From: Phoronis australis
Lineage: Eukaryota > Phoronida > Phoronidae
Direction of reading: 5' to 3'
NCBI GenBank assembly: GCA_002633005.1
Contig: NMRA01000101.1
Coordinates: 345,695-409,694 of the forward strand
DNA: 64,000 nt
Every line of letters begins with the position of its first letter. Positions within the stretch are counted from its first letter, which is position 1. Shown here piece after piece: positions 23,392 through 32,898 of the stretch. The translations under genes were made by a program, and so were the position numbers. The notes below the pieces were generated by a model, which did no database searches, had not been told where the DNA came from, and saw only the letters and a program-made list of their open reading frames with translations.

Positions 23392-24617
23392 TATTATTTA
23401 TTCGTTTCTTCGTCTAACGTGCTTCAAATTTGTGACAGAATTTCCGTCAAACATGCGTTTCCACTTTCAGCGTGAAGAATATGATTCGTGGCTGAACCAT
23501 ACCTCCAGATAAACATGTTTTACGAAACAAAACACGGTGACTCGTGTATAACGTACTTCATTTCAACATATTTCCATTTTGAAAACCATGTGGAAGAATT
23601 CCACACAGTGCCAAGTAAACCAATACGGGTAATTAAAAGTCGAAGTTCGGTCATTACTTTTCTTTCTAAACACATCTCTGCACGGGAATTAAAGCGGTTC
23701 CAGATTGCGTCACAATCCTACACTAGAATCAAATAAAGCTGCACATTTTATTTTGAAACAAAATGCCATTACTTACATGTTCCTGTATACCTTGAAACAA
23801 AATGACATTACTTACATGTTCCTGTATACCTTGAAACAAAATGCCATTACTTACATGTTCCTGTATACCTTGCCGCTCCTATCACACACCTCATCATCCT
23901 CAAATCGATCACAACCCACTCGGGCTATTTCTTCGCACGAATTTCTGCTATGGGCGAAACAGACTGAAAAAAGGAACAATTTATTTTATTTCGACGGTTG
24001 AGAGAATATGTATTCGGAAGAGAAATGGGCCAAAAAGGAACCTGCTCTGAAATAAATGTTGTCATTAAACTGATATCGAACGCACGTGTTTTTAATCCAC
24101 TGAATATTATGGCATAATCAAGAATAATGTAACAAATATGCAAATGCTCCATTTCTTTTAAGTAGTTACTATAATCAAGTGAACGTTGTCCACATTAAAC
24201 TCAGCCTCGGTGTGGGATTATTTAATGTTAAACATGTGTATTAGTTCAAAACTAGCAGGATATTAAATCCGGTAGCGTGATGTTTTCGCTGCTATGGCTA
24301 CATAAGCAGGAAATAATGGATTCTGGCACTAAATGTGAAATGTTTATGTTTAGTCAAAAAGGTCCAAGTTCATCTCAACATTCACAAACACAAACATGTC
24401 TTTAAACTGATTATCGAAGGACACAACTTACAAATTCTCACCGTCGACTGACAACAGCTAATAAAACCATGTCTTCAAACTGACTATCCAAGGACATAGT
24501 TTACAGATACTGACCACCGACAACAGCTAATTTAGCAGTGTCTTCAAAGTGATAATCTAAGGACACAATTTGCAAATACTCACCGCCGACAACAGCCAAT
24601 AGAGTAATGAGTCTCAT
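1403..24617 (-). CDS. Secreted multi-Kazal-domain protein (29 coding exons)
   Basis: Predicted secreted protein of 1317 residues with a short signal peptide, about 17 Kazal-like domains and a repetitive basic tail. Kazal domains are small six-cysteine folds, many of which block serine proteases by presenting a loop just after Cys2. Each domain here fits C-x7-C-x(7-10)-VCD-xxG-xxY-xN-(K/R)-C-x-F-x-K-A-x-C-x(n)-C. Every domain is interrupted by a phase-2 intron directly before Cys4, and all unit boundaries share that phase. Exon lengths sum to 3954 nt, a multiple of three, with one terminal stop. The coding exons are detailed in the block entries. Protease inhibition is the family's usual role; the target is unknown. 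Because Cys2-Cys3 spacing is longer than in classical inhibitors, some domains may be structural, as in agrin or follistatin-like proteins. No transmembrane segment is seen. The copy at 12709-12894 was excluded because both splice sites are broken. Confidence 0.88.
5133..7253 (-). CDS. Kazal gene exons 23-25: block DE
   Basis: Exon 23 (7032-7253, class D, 222 nt) reads CAFKKAQCVDPTLETGDC, an EPKPT linker, and KTVDCAALPEKKFC. Exon 24 (5567-5676, 110 nt) is class E: CAFTVAKC with an aspartate-rich linker ending DEHPR. Exon 25 (5133-5295, 163 nt) enters in phase 1, repeats HPR, has a longer linker (RPPPGSGEEPKPTRTHP) and then the domain start RMCTNMQKVDCAKF to YTNR. That linker resembles the terminal linker exons at 1403-4040, so exon 25 is a plausible ancestor of those exons, which lack a Kazal half. 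Confidence 0.86.
7746..12360 (-). CDS. Kazal gene exons 17-22: block (A)BCDE, second copy
   Basis: Exon 17 (12139-12360, class B, 222 nt), exons 18+19 (11071-11162 and 9692-9794, class C), exon 20 (9307-9528, class D, 222 nt) and exons 21+22 (8425-8528 and 7746-7845, class E). The A member of this block is the broken copy at 12709-12894, numbered 16 here. With it skipped, exon 15 (YANR) joins exon 17 (CQFAQARC) in phase 2 and restores a complete six-cysteine domain. The exon 22 donor is AG|gcaagt, a GC-type donor; the homologous exon 15 has AG|gtaagt. Exons 19-22 match exons 12-15 at offsets of about 5.39 to 5.47 kb, so the intervening DNA was copied along with the exons. Confidence 0.87.
12709..12894 (-). 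pseudogene. Decayed class-A Kazal exon (pseudo-exon)
   Basis: A 186-nt segment (1+61 codons+2) with no stop, homologous to exons 5 and 9: CAFAKAK, ADNTLKVARC, an EGSG linker and LCDAEGNVYN. Three defects coincide. The fifth Kazal cysteine (KAKC) is tryptophan. The donor position reads CC|ataag instead of CC|gtaag. The base pair before the exon reads aa where the homologues have ag. Using the neighbouring aag as acceptor would start the exon one base late and shift the frame. Skipping it is frame-neutral. It is most simply an exon copy recently lost from the transcript. A non-canonical splice cannot be fully excluded without RNA. Confidence 0.8.
13218..17115 (-). CDS. Kazal gene exons 9-15: block ABCDE, first copy
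   Basis: Exon 9 (16936-17115, class A, 180 nt), exon 10 (16379-16588, class B, 210 nt), exons 11+12 (15794-15876 and 15121-15223, class C), exon 13 (14693-14914, class D, 222 nt) and exons 14+15 (13890-13993 and 13218-13317, class E). Class D has a basic, proline-rich linker with two EPKPT motifs and the domain start CLKMKTVDCAALPEQKVC. Class E has a strongly acidic linker (KKDDGDDNDLFDE). Lengths match the equivalent exons of the neighbouring blocks exactly or nearly so, with the same phases (2-2 for whole units, phase 1 at linker introns). Introns are partly alignable to those of the next block. A perfect 19-bp inverted repeat lies between exons 13 and 14. Confidence 0.88.
14177..14228. repeat. 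Perfect 19-bp inverted repeat
   Basis: Arms at 14177-14195 and 14210-14228 (agaccaaatttgtgactta and its exact complement) with a 14-base loop. It lies in the intron between Kazal exons 13 and 14. Confidence 0.9.
17417..19497 (-). CDS. Kazal gene exons 5-8: block ABC, first copy
   Basis: Exon 5 (19318-19497, 180 nt, class A) reads CEFTKARCADNTLEPARC, then a PRPTRPEGTPDPT linker and ICDANGKVYHE. Exon 6 (18754-18963, 210 nt, class B) has the linker PPTDESGVKPTRG and ends VCDADGNEYSNR. Exon 7 (18264-18346, 83 nt) holds CEFMKAKC and an acidic DDVLYDE linker, leaving in phase 1. Exon 8 (17417-17507, 91 nt) completes class C with RCDSIAKVDC and VCDKSGKMYLNR. Class C therefore keeps an intron in the linker as well as one inside the domain, while A and B have only the latter. 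The same A-B-C order recurs in the next two blocks, shifted by about 2.4 and 6.6 kb. Confidence 0.88.
20863..23963 (-). CDS. Kazal gene exons 2-4: first domains
   Basis: Three exons. Exon 2 (23855-23963) enters in phase 1 and carries the first half of domain 1 up to YRN-M. Its donor ACAT|gtaagt lies in a 39-bp tandem repeat. Exon 3 (23085-23285) carries the second half of domain 1 (CELRKARC), a linker with EGSG, and the first half of domain 2 ending EYINK. Exon 4 (20863-21054) begins CAFFQAQC, has an acidic linker with DDLFDEE, and ends VCDKNGKVYKNR. Lengths are 109, 201 and 192 nt. Exons 3 and 4 enter and leave in phase 2. A MITE-like element sits in the intron between exons 3 and 4. These units are not obvious members of the later A-E repeat classes, although the start of exon 4 resembles classes C and E. 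Confidence 0.87.
21780..22036. mobile_element. MITE-like element, copy 1 of a local family
   Basis: About 257 bp bounded by inverted ends resembling catgcgcgcaccca on the left and its complement on the right. The interior has cccatttggcgaagtgggc and gagacaaaagtccacta. The same internal blocks and ends recur at 28641-28885 and 33697-33957. There is no coding capacity, so it is a non-autonomous DNA-transposon-like element. It sits in the intron between Kazal exons 3 and 4. Confidence 0.75.
23336..23402. repeat. (ATT)n microsatellite
   Basis: A run of tta/att triplets with few interruptions, in the intron between Kazal exons 2 and 3. Confidence 0.9.
23753..23869 (-). repeat. 39-bp tandem repeat, three copies, over exon 2 donor
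   Basis: Three near-identical 39-bp units starting at 23753, 23792 and 23831. On the coding (minus) strand each holds a pyrimidine-rich tract ending tttcaag, then 14 bases of exon 2 end and the donor ACAT|gtaagt. The rightmost copy is the true exon end at 23855. The other two duplicate the splice site inside the intron. Confidence 0.9.
24398..24600 (-). repeat. 69-bp tandem repeat, three copies, over exon 1 donor
   Basis: The motif acaacagc recurs at 24451, 24520 and 24589, exactly 69 bp apart; the leftmost copy has a 4-base insertion. Each copy contains the coding-strand motif GCTGTTGTC and a donor-like gtgag or gtcag. The first two copies are in frame with each other; the second then runs into TAA. 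Confidence 0.88.
24584..24617 (-). CDS. Kazal gene coding exon 1: signal peptide start
   Basis: Encodes MRLITLLAVVG and the first base of the next codon (phase 1), then a consensus gtgagt donor. A short basic start followed by a hydrophobic run is a signal-peptide core, completed by V-C-F-A at the start of exon 2. The start codon is the first ATG after the TATA-like element. The donor lies inside a roughly 69-bp sequence repeated three times in tandem. The second copy offers another phase-1 donor (gtcagt, exon end at 24515) that would add 23 residues in frame. Confidence 0.8.
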
Positions 24618-24685
24618 CCTTTGCTTGTTCTCTACCACACGCAGAAGACGAGTTCCCAACTAAAGCATCCTTCTCCGCGGACTCC

Positions 24686-24697
24686 ATTTAAATAGAT
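24686..24697 (-). promoter_or_regulatory. TATA-like element of Kazal gene
   Basis: On the minus strand an AT-rich element reading ctatttaaatgg lies about 70 bases upstream of the start codon at 24617. That places a likely transcription start near 24660 with a 5' untranslated leader of roughly 45 bases. This is inferred from spacing only. Confidence 0.45.
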
Positions 24698-24699
24698 TC

Positions 24700-27600
24700 T
24701 GCAAAGGCGGGGGCTTTTAACAAATGCTAAGTTTCAGGAGCCGGATCGGAGATATGACCAGAACGGGGTGCCTACGCAGGAAGGAAATCGGGGGGTAGGG
24801 CCCAATACGTTAACTTCTGAGTATTATTTTAATCTGTTCACCGACACAGTGTAATTTGACGACCCAAGATCTGCTTTCACTTGCATTCATGAAATGTTAA
24901 CAGACGGACACAAGAAAAGTCACATGCTTCCGAGCATGCGGACGAAAAAAAGGCCTGGTTTCTTTAATCTCACTCCCGACGAATTCTCTTCCGCAATATT
25001 GATCAGCAACTGCAGCAGTCTTGAAGACAATACTACTGGCCGAGTATCTGACCGAGTCTCCTCCAGAAAAATCCCGGATTCGCGCCGAATAAGTAGATAA
25101 TTCTGTATAAATATATAATGAACAGGAGCTCGTTGTCACGTCTACCTCTTACGTGACGTCCAGCTGCTCGTACCCCCCATTTTCGGTGGCCGAATTTGGA
25201 AAACCTTTCTTATCAGTAACCTGCCTCCTACTACCAGGGGTAGATTACAGTGGGAACTGTGTTCTAAGTAATAACCGAGAGAGACAGTTGCCAAGACAAG
25301 GACATATTCAGTCTGAACAACATCCGTAGAGTTAAAGGCACGTGCCAGATAGACAATTCGCATGCACGCCATATGCATGCTGGACGTGTGGGCGAATAAA
25401 ACGTTGTCACATTGCTGTAGATAACATAATTGCTATGTGAATGGCATTTTTGTGTAAAATATTCAGTCGCATCAGGAACTGCTTTACAAGTTTCAATGTA
25501 AAGCTTTGTTTCATATGGCATTTTCATAATTTCCTGTTTGTAAAATGCAGTGATAATAATCATGAAATTAATGAATATGTTAATGATGACGATGGTGTTG
25601 AAAGCAATGGTGATGATGTTGATGTCGGTAACTGTGATGATAATGATGCTGCAGTTCAGTTCACACCGAGATAACGATCACTCGAGGCAATTTGCTATCA
25701 GTCAAACAAGCCAGTAGAGTAGGCCAAATGTTTGATTATGTTGCTATTTAAAGCATATATGAGAAAATGACACCTTGATCTCATTTAAAAACACCCCAAG
25801 CAACAATAAGAGCAGTCAACTTCTAAATTACCCGGTGACTTTTTCTAACAAACGTAAATTTTAACGCTCCTTAGGTCTACATCTACTTTTTACAGTAGTT
25901 AAATTGAGCACTTGAATCAGAAAGTGCTCGCCTCCAGAAAAAGTGCAGTCTTGTGTTTTTTCTCCGCCTCTGGCGACCACGGCAATCTAATAATACGAAA
26001 CAAACACAGAATGGGTAGTTGCTGGCTTCGCATTGTCTGGTAGAACTAAACAGGCTGCGTTTGCATGCACGGGGGGAGGGGTTGTATTTACACAACATTG
26101 TCCAGCTCAGCTCTCATTTTGTCGGTTTCGACTGGGAAAACACCTCAGCCATCGCGTTCCGTCGACAAAAATTGGTTCCGTTAAGTTCTCATCAAGACAA
26201 GAAATGATATTTGGTCTTTCAAACAACTGATAGTTCGTATCCCAAACATGCGTTTCCGGCCGTAAATCAATTACATCTCTTTAAAGTGGATGTTATTGTG
26301 AGTAGCCTAACTAGTCTAGCCAAGTAATTTCCAAACTTACACCTAAATAAATTAAAGATAATAAATTCTACATAGATGAAACTAACAATTTCTTATCCTC
26401 ATTTTTATGTATTTTTTGTTATAATGCTCTTATATGATAAACAATTCATAGGTTATACGTCTGTCATTGTTTAGATAATCCATTGAGCAATTTAGCCCTA
26501 CCCAATAATCGCGACGAGACTTTTGCCGTAATGTATGATGATCAATGACTGCACCAATCTCTTTCGTAACCTTCAGTTGATTCTCTACTCGTTACCCACT
26601 TCTGTTTTATCACCGTTTCCACCAACTGAGCCATTTGGTATTATATGTGTTCACTCACAATAGGCAAATCAAATTCTAATTATGTACCAATCTCATATCT
26701 ATAACCTCTTTGATGATTTTGTGAGTTTGTTTATTTTGAATTTGTATTTCAGTGACGCCTTTTCTCTCACTGACGGTAAATTTTCTTTGAATATTGTACT
26801 TTTCAACATGGGGTGATTCGATTTGTAATGTACGGTTATTTTTTCTTGGTATACGAAAATAAGTCCTAGTGACTAAACAGTGATTACAATTTCGACTGTG
26901 TGAGATCATCAAGTTCACGAGAAACAAATTCCAGGCCAAGCGACCAATTGATGATATTCTTCGGCCACCACAGTCGTTTGAATTGCTCATTATGGTTTTT
27001 GGTGGAAGATCCTACAGCCGTTGCCGTACGACGAGTACTCAACAGGCCCTTAGGAAAGCAAAAATTATTGGGGGTTGGGCGCACAAGCCATTTCGACGTC
27101 GCCAAACAACTCCCCCATCGTCACCATCTCAGACACCCCCCTCCCCCCGTGCTCCCGATGCCACTATATTTGTACCGAATCTCCCACGTCCGCCCTAAGT
27201 GGGGGGCACAGTGGCCGATATAAGGGTGCCAAGGGGCCATTGCCCTCCTAAAATTCTTCCAGTTGGCAGTTCGGGGGTGCTAATTTCAGACGGGTAAGAC
27301 CCTGGCTAATACTCTGCCCTGACCCCCAACTCAAAATCCTGGATCCGCCCCTGGGACAATCTCGGGGATGCAGCCATTAAGAGTTGAGTAACCGTGAATC
27401 AACACGGAGAGTAAGAATGGGCCTAGGACCATTACACTGACCGGTAGCGTGGAGCTACCTCAAGTAGCTACAGCTGAGATCTAAGAATGTGAACTAAAGC
27501 TAGTTGCTGGTCAGCTCAGCTATAATTCACTCGAGACAAACTTAATTTTATTATGGTCATTCTTTGAAGGAGTTTTTTGAAAAGGTGAAGCCCCGAAGTA

Positions 27601-29200
27601 CTTGGTTTAGTGCCTTTGGGACTGTTTCAACATGTCTAGTTGAAACACGATAGGTAGTCCATTTTTGGTGGCTGGGGAAAAGGATAGGGTCTCAAAAATG
27701 TACACACTTCCTGAACGCCTGGAGTTCAAACTCAGTTGCCTTGGATTTCATAATTAACCACCGGAAATAGTCCATTTGTGTAATTCACAAGTAGTGGTCT
27801 TCACGTTCTTCAAAATTCCACCCTTTCGATGGCGGTCAATCCTACTGTATTTCTTCACAGTTTTGTTGTTTGGGTCGAATGGCTGTGCTGTGCAAGAATT
27901 TTTTTTTTTTTGATGAATTTGGAATCTCAACTTCCCTCGTGAATACTTGGCAGTAAATAGAGGGACAAAGGGGCATTTCCCCCGAACTGTTGTCTCCGGA
28001 GGTGCCTCTGGAAAATATAGTTTTGCATTTGCGAAATTGACTTTTGTTACTGAATTTAAACATCCAGGAAATTAGTACGCAAAAGCTTCTATTTACAAAT
28101 TTTCTCGATTTTTCGAAATATATGTGTGTGTTTAGACGATCTGTGCTGCAAAAGCGGAGACCCTAACGGCAATGTCCTGGCAAGAGTCCTCAAAAGGTAA
28201 ACCATACACTGATGCGGAGTTGTACCAGACAATGTTCTCTTGAATTTTCTCTCTTATCCGTATTTCGCAGTCTTTCTTTTCTCGACTGTCCCGCGCCCCA
28301 CGCCAATGTCGGTTGCCGCAGTTTAACCCTGACACCCACTAATAAAGTTTTTTTTGGGGGGGGGGCGTGCCCCCGGCCCCCTCGCTTCCTACGGCCCTGC
28401 TCATTAAAAGCGTAAGTCACGCTTGACCGTTAATCAGACTTTGACCTGAAAGGAGTTTTCAAATTTTCCTTCAACTCCGAGGGTTGTCGAGGATTACAAA
28501 GCATTATTTCGTTTCAGAGAACTGGACGCCTGTCGTATTTAGAATAGGCTACTAGAGTTCTATGGTGTGCCCGAGGCCCTACTCAGAAAGCGCCATAGGC
28601 GGACAGAGTAAAAATACTGCTATGTTATGACTTATTATCCGCGCACAAACCCATTCTGGAAAACTGGGCACTGAAAAATGTCCACCTCCGAGAGAAACAA
28701 AAACTCCTACAAAAATTAGTAGAAAACGAGACAAAAGTCCACTAAAAGGCAGGAACTACAAAAATTTGGCGAATGCATTATTTAATGATAACTCTGTAGT
28801 GTACCCCGTGACGCTTAGTAGGGTAAAAGTCCACATTCTCCAATTCGAGCCCCCCATTTTAAATTAGGCTGGTGCCGCGCATGCTTAGCCCGTTTTTCAC
28901 CGAAGTAATATAACCGACGACAGTAAGATCTCGAGCGTTCTTTTTTTCCGGCTACTAGAGCCGCTAGGGAGAGGCTGGCCACGACGTACTATCAGCTCGA
29001 TTGCTCTCAACTGAGCAGCGACAGTGCCGGGAGAAGACAGTGCGACACCGGGCGTGCGTTCAGTAGACGCTAGGACCTACGCTAGGACCTAGCTAAAACC
29101 TAGTCAAAGTCACGTGTTCTTATTTACAATGCACGGCAATACCTCACGTAATCTCGCGAAGTCTTGCTTTTTAGCGAGGTCCTAGCGTCACTGAACGGGA
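24700..29200. other. Intergenic region between divergent genes
   Basis: About 4.5 kb separates the Kazal start (minus) from the ADCK5 start (plus). No supported exon is seen. The plus-strand open frames around 26880-27225 are rich in proline and arginine but lack splice context and similarity I recognise. Fragments with cctggatccgccc near 27340 and a GC-rich end with ggggggcgtgccccc near 28355-28405 look like ends of degraded inverted-repeat elements. Confidence 0.5.
28641..28885. mobile_element. MITE-like element, copy 2
   Basis: Shares gagacaaaagtccacta and cgagccccccatttta blocks with the elements at 21780 and 33697, and ends in ccgcgcatgct. The left end is more degraded. Non-coding. Confidence 0.65.
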
Positions 29201-29273
29201 GGCGGGTACGTTGGCACCTGCCCAGGTTGCACAGCGTCATCTATTGGTAAGCATTGTTCGACAGAAGATGGCG
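29065..29273 (+). promoter_or_regulatory. Candidate TATA-less ADCK5 promoter
   Basis: Upstream of the ADCK5 start codon are an E-box CACGTG near 29111, the housekeeping-promoter motif TCTCGCGA at 29152-29159, and AAGATGGCG at 29265-29273, which matches the YY1 consensus and overlaps the start codon. A direct repeat of ctaggacctagc-like units lies at about 29069-29104. No TATA box is seen. Motif identity is read directly; promoter function is inferred. Confidence 0.45.
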
Positions 29274-32200
29274 CTTCCTATGTGCCGGTCTTGTCAGCTA
29301 AAGCTGATGAAATATTCACGAAATTACTTCCAGAATTCTCGTATTTATTCCGCAGAATTTAACAGGAAGGTAAATAATCTATTCAAGGATTCAGGAAATA
29401 GAATTCTTTGGATTTGATCAAGTTAGGTTCGAGATATTTACTTGTTTTAGAAAAGTGCTCACCGCAGGCGGGAGGGACTCGAGGCACTCAAGCCATGCCT
29501 GGGTTGGCGATATCACAGTGGTTGTTAATATGCATTATATTCCAATGTGAGCAGAAACCAGTTTACGCCGCTTTTACGGGCTTGGGTAAACGTAATCATT
29601 TGCTTTCCATCTATACTACAATATCCCGGAATTCTTATCGTAATCTCGCCGCCTTGTGTGACGCGCATGGGGTCATGCGGATCATTAGCTGATTCATCAG
29701 GCGTCAACCTAACTGATACTGATAAGCCTTCAAATGTAGAGTCAGTTCTTTATTTACATCAGTTTTTGGCCATAATTAAAATACGGTACATTGGTGCACA
29801 AATGAATAACATGCAGAGCTCAGTGACACTACACCTATGGTGATGACCTACTGTTGCCTGACCCTGCCATTCTTGTTGTACCCATTTCACTTCATGGATG
29901 TAACCTGACTCGTATGTCTACTCGTGATGTCTGTTTGCATCTTGAAGAGTCAATTCTGCTATCATATTACTTGAGCACTTGTTAAAAGGCATCTGTTGAC
30001 CACCATGTTGTCTTGAGGTCAAAGGCTCTAGTCTTTTTAGACAGGTTACCCATAATTTGCATATTTAAGACAAAACTGATTTAGGGAGATAGTTGCAGTT
30101 TTGGCAGTGTATTTATATCCAATCTATTATTCACAGGTAACTGTTACTATACATTTTGTTCAGTATGCTTTATTTGAACAATCTTATCATTGAACATTCC
30201 CATTAAAGGGTCATAACGACATACGCCTTCGGTGTCACAAGCGACTGTATTGCTTTGTCGATCGCCTTACGCTATACTAGCCACTCTTTAATTCGCTATT
30301 GCTTGATCTTCGTTTGTTATCGCTCTTTGACTGTTAGGCCTATATTTGATTTCGAAGGAATGGTCACAAACGAAGTTAGGGTAGCAGCCAATCACAGGGT
30401 ATAGCTAGTGTGTCACCTAGTGGCCGGGTTAAGAACCTTATGAAACTTTTGTTAGACAGCTAGAATGCAAGTAGTTGTCAGGGAGAGGTATACCATGTCA
30501 TGTGTTAAAAGATCACTTGAGATAAAGCTCTTGTGAATTCACCCAGCAAAGGTCAGATGGTGCATCATGGTAGCCATCGCGTGTTGCCGCCTTATGCCTG
30601 ATGACAACGACAATAACAACAACAACAACAACAATAGGAGAGTAGTGCCAGAATTCTTTGCAAAATAAAGCTGACACGTTACTTAGGCATTCTGCTGGCC
30701 TGTTGCAACAGACACTGTTCATACATTTCAGTAAGTCTACTAGCCTGATTGAGGAGTTCTGTTCTAATCTTTTTGTTGTGGTAGTTCTCACTGAAACTGG
30801 TTTACTTCCAAAGCATTCTTTTCTAATGAGCACTTTGGTAAGTGAAGCGCAGACTGACATGGTAATGTGGTGTTTCGTCTGCCAGACAACACTTGGGTTA
30901 GCAGAATTCTGTTGCTCCACCTGTTGCTTTCTAATGTTTCTGCAAGTTATATTGACCTGTTATCACCTACATTACCAACTGCAGTTGAGACCTGGTCAGA
31001 CTCAAAAGCCAGATTGGGAGTTACCCACTCAGTGGCACTCACCACCTCTTTTGTTCTTCTATTGTCACTTTTGTTAGTCCAAGGTATTTCCTATCGTTTA
31101 AATGACCAATCCCATATTCTTAAAACGCAGGAAGCATAAGAGACAGGTAATATTGGTTCAGGTCCTTGCAATTCAAGCTCTGAACCAAGTTTGACTAATT
31201 GATCAGCTGTCTCATTACCCTGGATACCAATGTGTCCAGTTACCCTGGATACCAATGTGTCTAGGAGTTCAGGTAACTGTGATGGTTATATTTACCTCAA
31301 CTATTTAAGTTAGTGATACGTTGCTAAACTATATATGATTTCACTGCATTGTTTTTTAAGGCTTTGATCACTGTCTGGCTATCAGACAGGATAGCTACAG
31401 ATTTATTTTGTATTCCCATTTAAAGCAGTTCTGCAACTATAGGCTTCTGCTTGGAAAACAGAACTATGGTTTCAGAGATAAGGAGATTTTCAGTTGGTGG
31501 TATATCAGTCAGGTATTCAATAAAAAACCTGCACCATCTAGTTCACCGTCTGCTTTGATGGAGCTTATATCAAGATTCCATTCATATTGCACAGCACCAT
31601 ATCTATTTGGAAAGACATTCAAAGTTTCTTTCAAATATCTTGGTGTTACTGACCTATCATTTGGCATGCACAGCAGTGGACTAGCACTGTTATACATATC
31701 AATACAACTCTTTGTTTGCCATGACGTGTCCTTTGGCTTGGTAATCCAGCCTATTGAGAAGAATGACACCTATCTTGTCACCAGTTCACCATCACATTTA
31801 CTCATGTTCAACCACAGTTTAACTGTGTTAATGCTTGGGTTTTCATGTTGATACCTGTTTTACAGGCCATTATCTCTCCATGGAATGTGAGAAGTTTGTC
31901 TGGGGTGCATCGAGCTGAGACGAAGCGCCCTTTCTGGAAGCGAAAGAGTTTATGGGTCTTGGCTGGAGCCAGCGTGGCCAGTGCTGTTGGCTTCGCAAGT
32001 CTTGATGATGTTCAGGCACGCAAACTGAAAGTTCTCTTGGGAGGAGTGTCCAGGTTTTGGAGGTTTGTCCATTTGCAATACAATTTGTGCTTTAGTTTTA
32101 AGTCAAAAATACACCTTGAAAAACATAGTTTGGGACTCTGAATCTGTAGTTGCAAAAAGTGATTTGTTCATGAATTCATTATCTTTTGTTTGAGACTCAG

Positions 32201-32866
32201 ATGGACAGTTTTTGTTTAGCAAATGTCCATTATAGTTCCCATTCATGTACATTTTTAATGACAAAGTTTCAAATTTTTAAGACACTGAAAGATTTTTAGC
32301 AAACCCAGATGAAAGAATTTTTACAGTAAATACATTTTTGTACATGGGAACCCAATTTCATGATTTTAATGCCTGTTCATATTCATTGGTACATGTTGAA
32401 CTTAGGTTTAATATTTGGTAAACACCAAACCACAGGGTTAGACGATGGACATAATCAAGTACAAATGCAAAAAATTTTAAATCACAACTTTTGGAACTTA
32501 CTATAATATAGTTTTGCTATCATTGCAGAATTGCTTGGCACCTTTTATGGGAGTGATGACTGACTGGTTCAAGCAAAATTGTGTTGCCCTTTACGGGTGT
32601 TATGCTTGTGAGAAACAATGGTTTTAGTGTGTGAGCCAATGGGACCTTGAGTGTTTATGTCTATATGAAGTCGACGCACACGAACCAATATTTACTAATC
32701 ATCCGCTGGTCCACAAATTGGGTGCTATTTGTACTGCATTCCGACACACTGACTCATTTTGCACCACCGCTGAGACGGGTCAGTGTGAAGAAAGTATATA
32801 TGACAGACGTTACGATTAACTGTGGGTAACCTGTTTGAACTATTTACCGAGCCTCACACGCACGCA

Positions 32867-32898
<32 letters not shown>

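Noticed and set aside
26900-27223. Proline/arginine-rich plus-strand frames
   Set aside because: Two overlapping frames are open because of GC-rich simple sequence next to a degraded repeat. There is no start context, splice site or family match.
30513-30920. 135-residue minus-strand open frame in ADCK5 intron 1
   Set aside because: It contains a valine run encoded by an (ACA/ACG) repeat and has no recognised domain or splice signals. It may be more of the decayed retrotransposon, but I could not support that.
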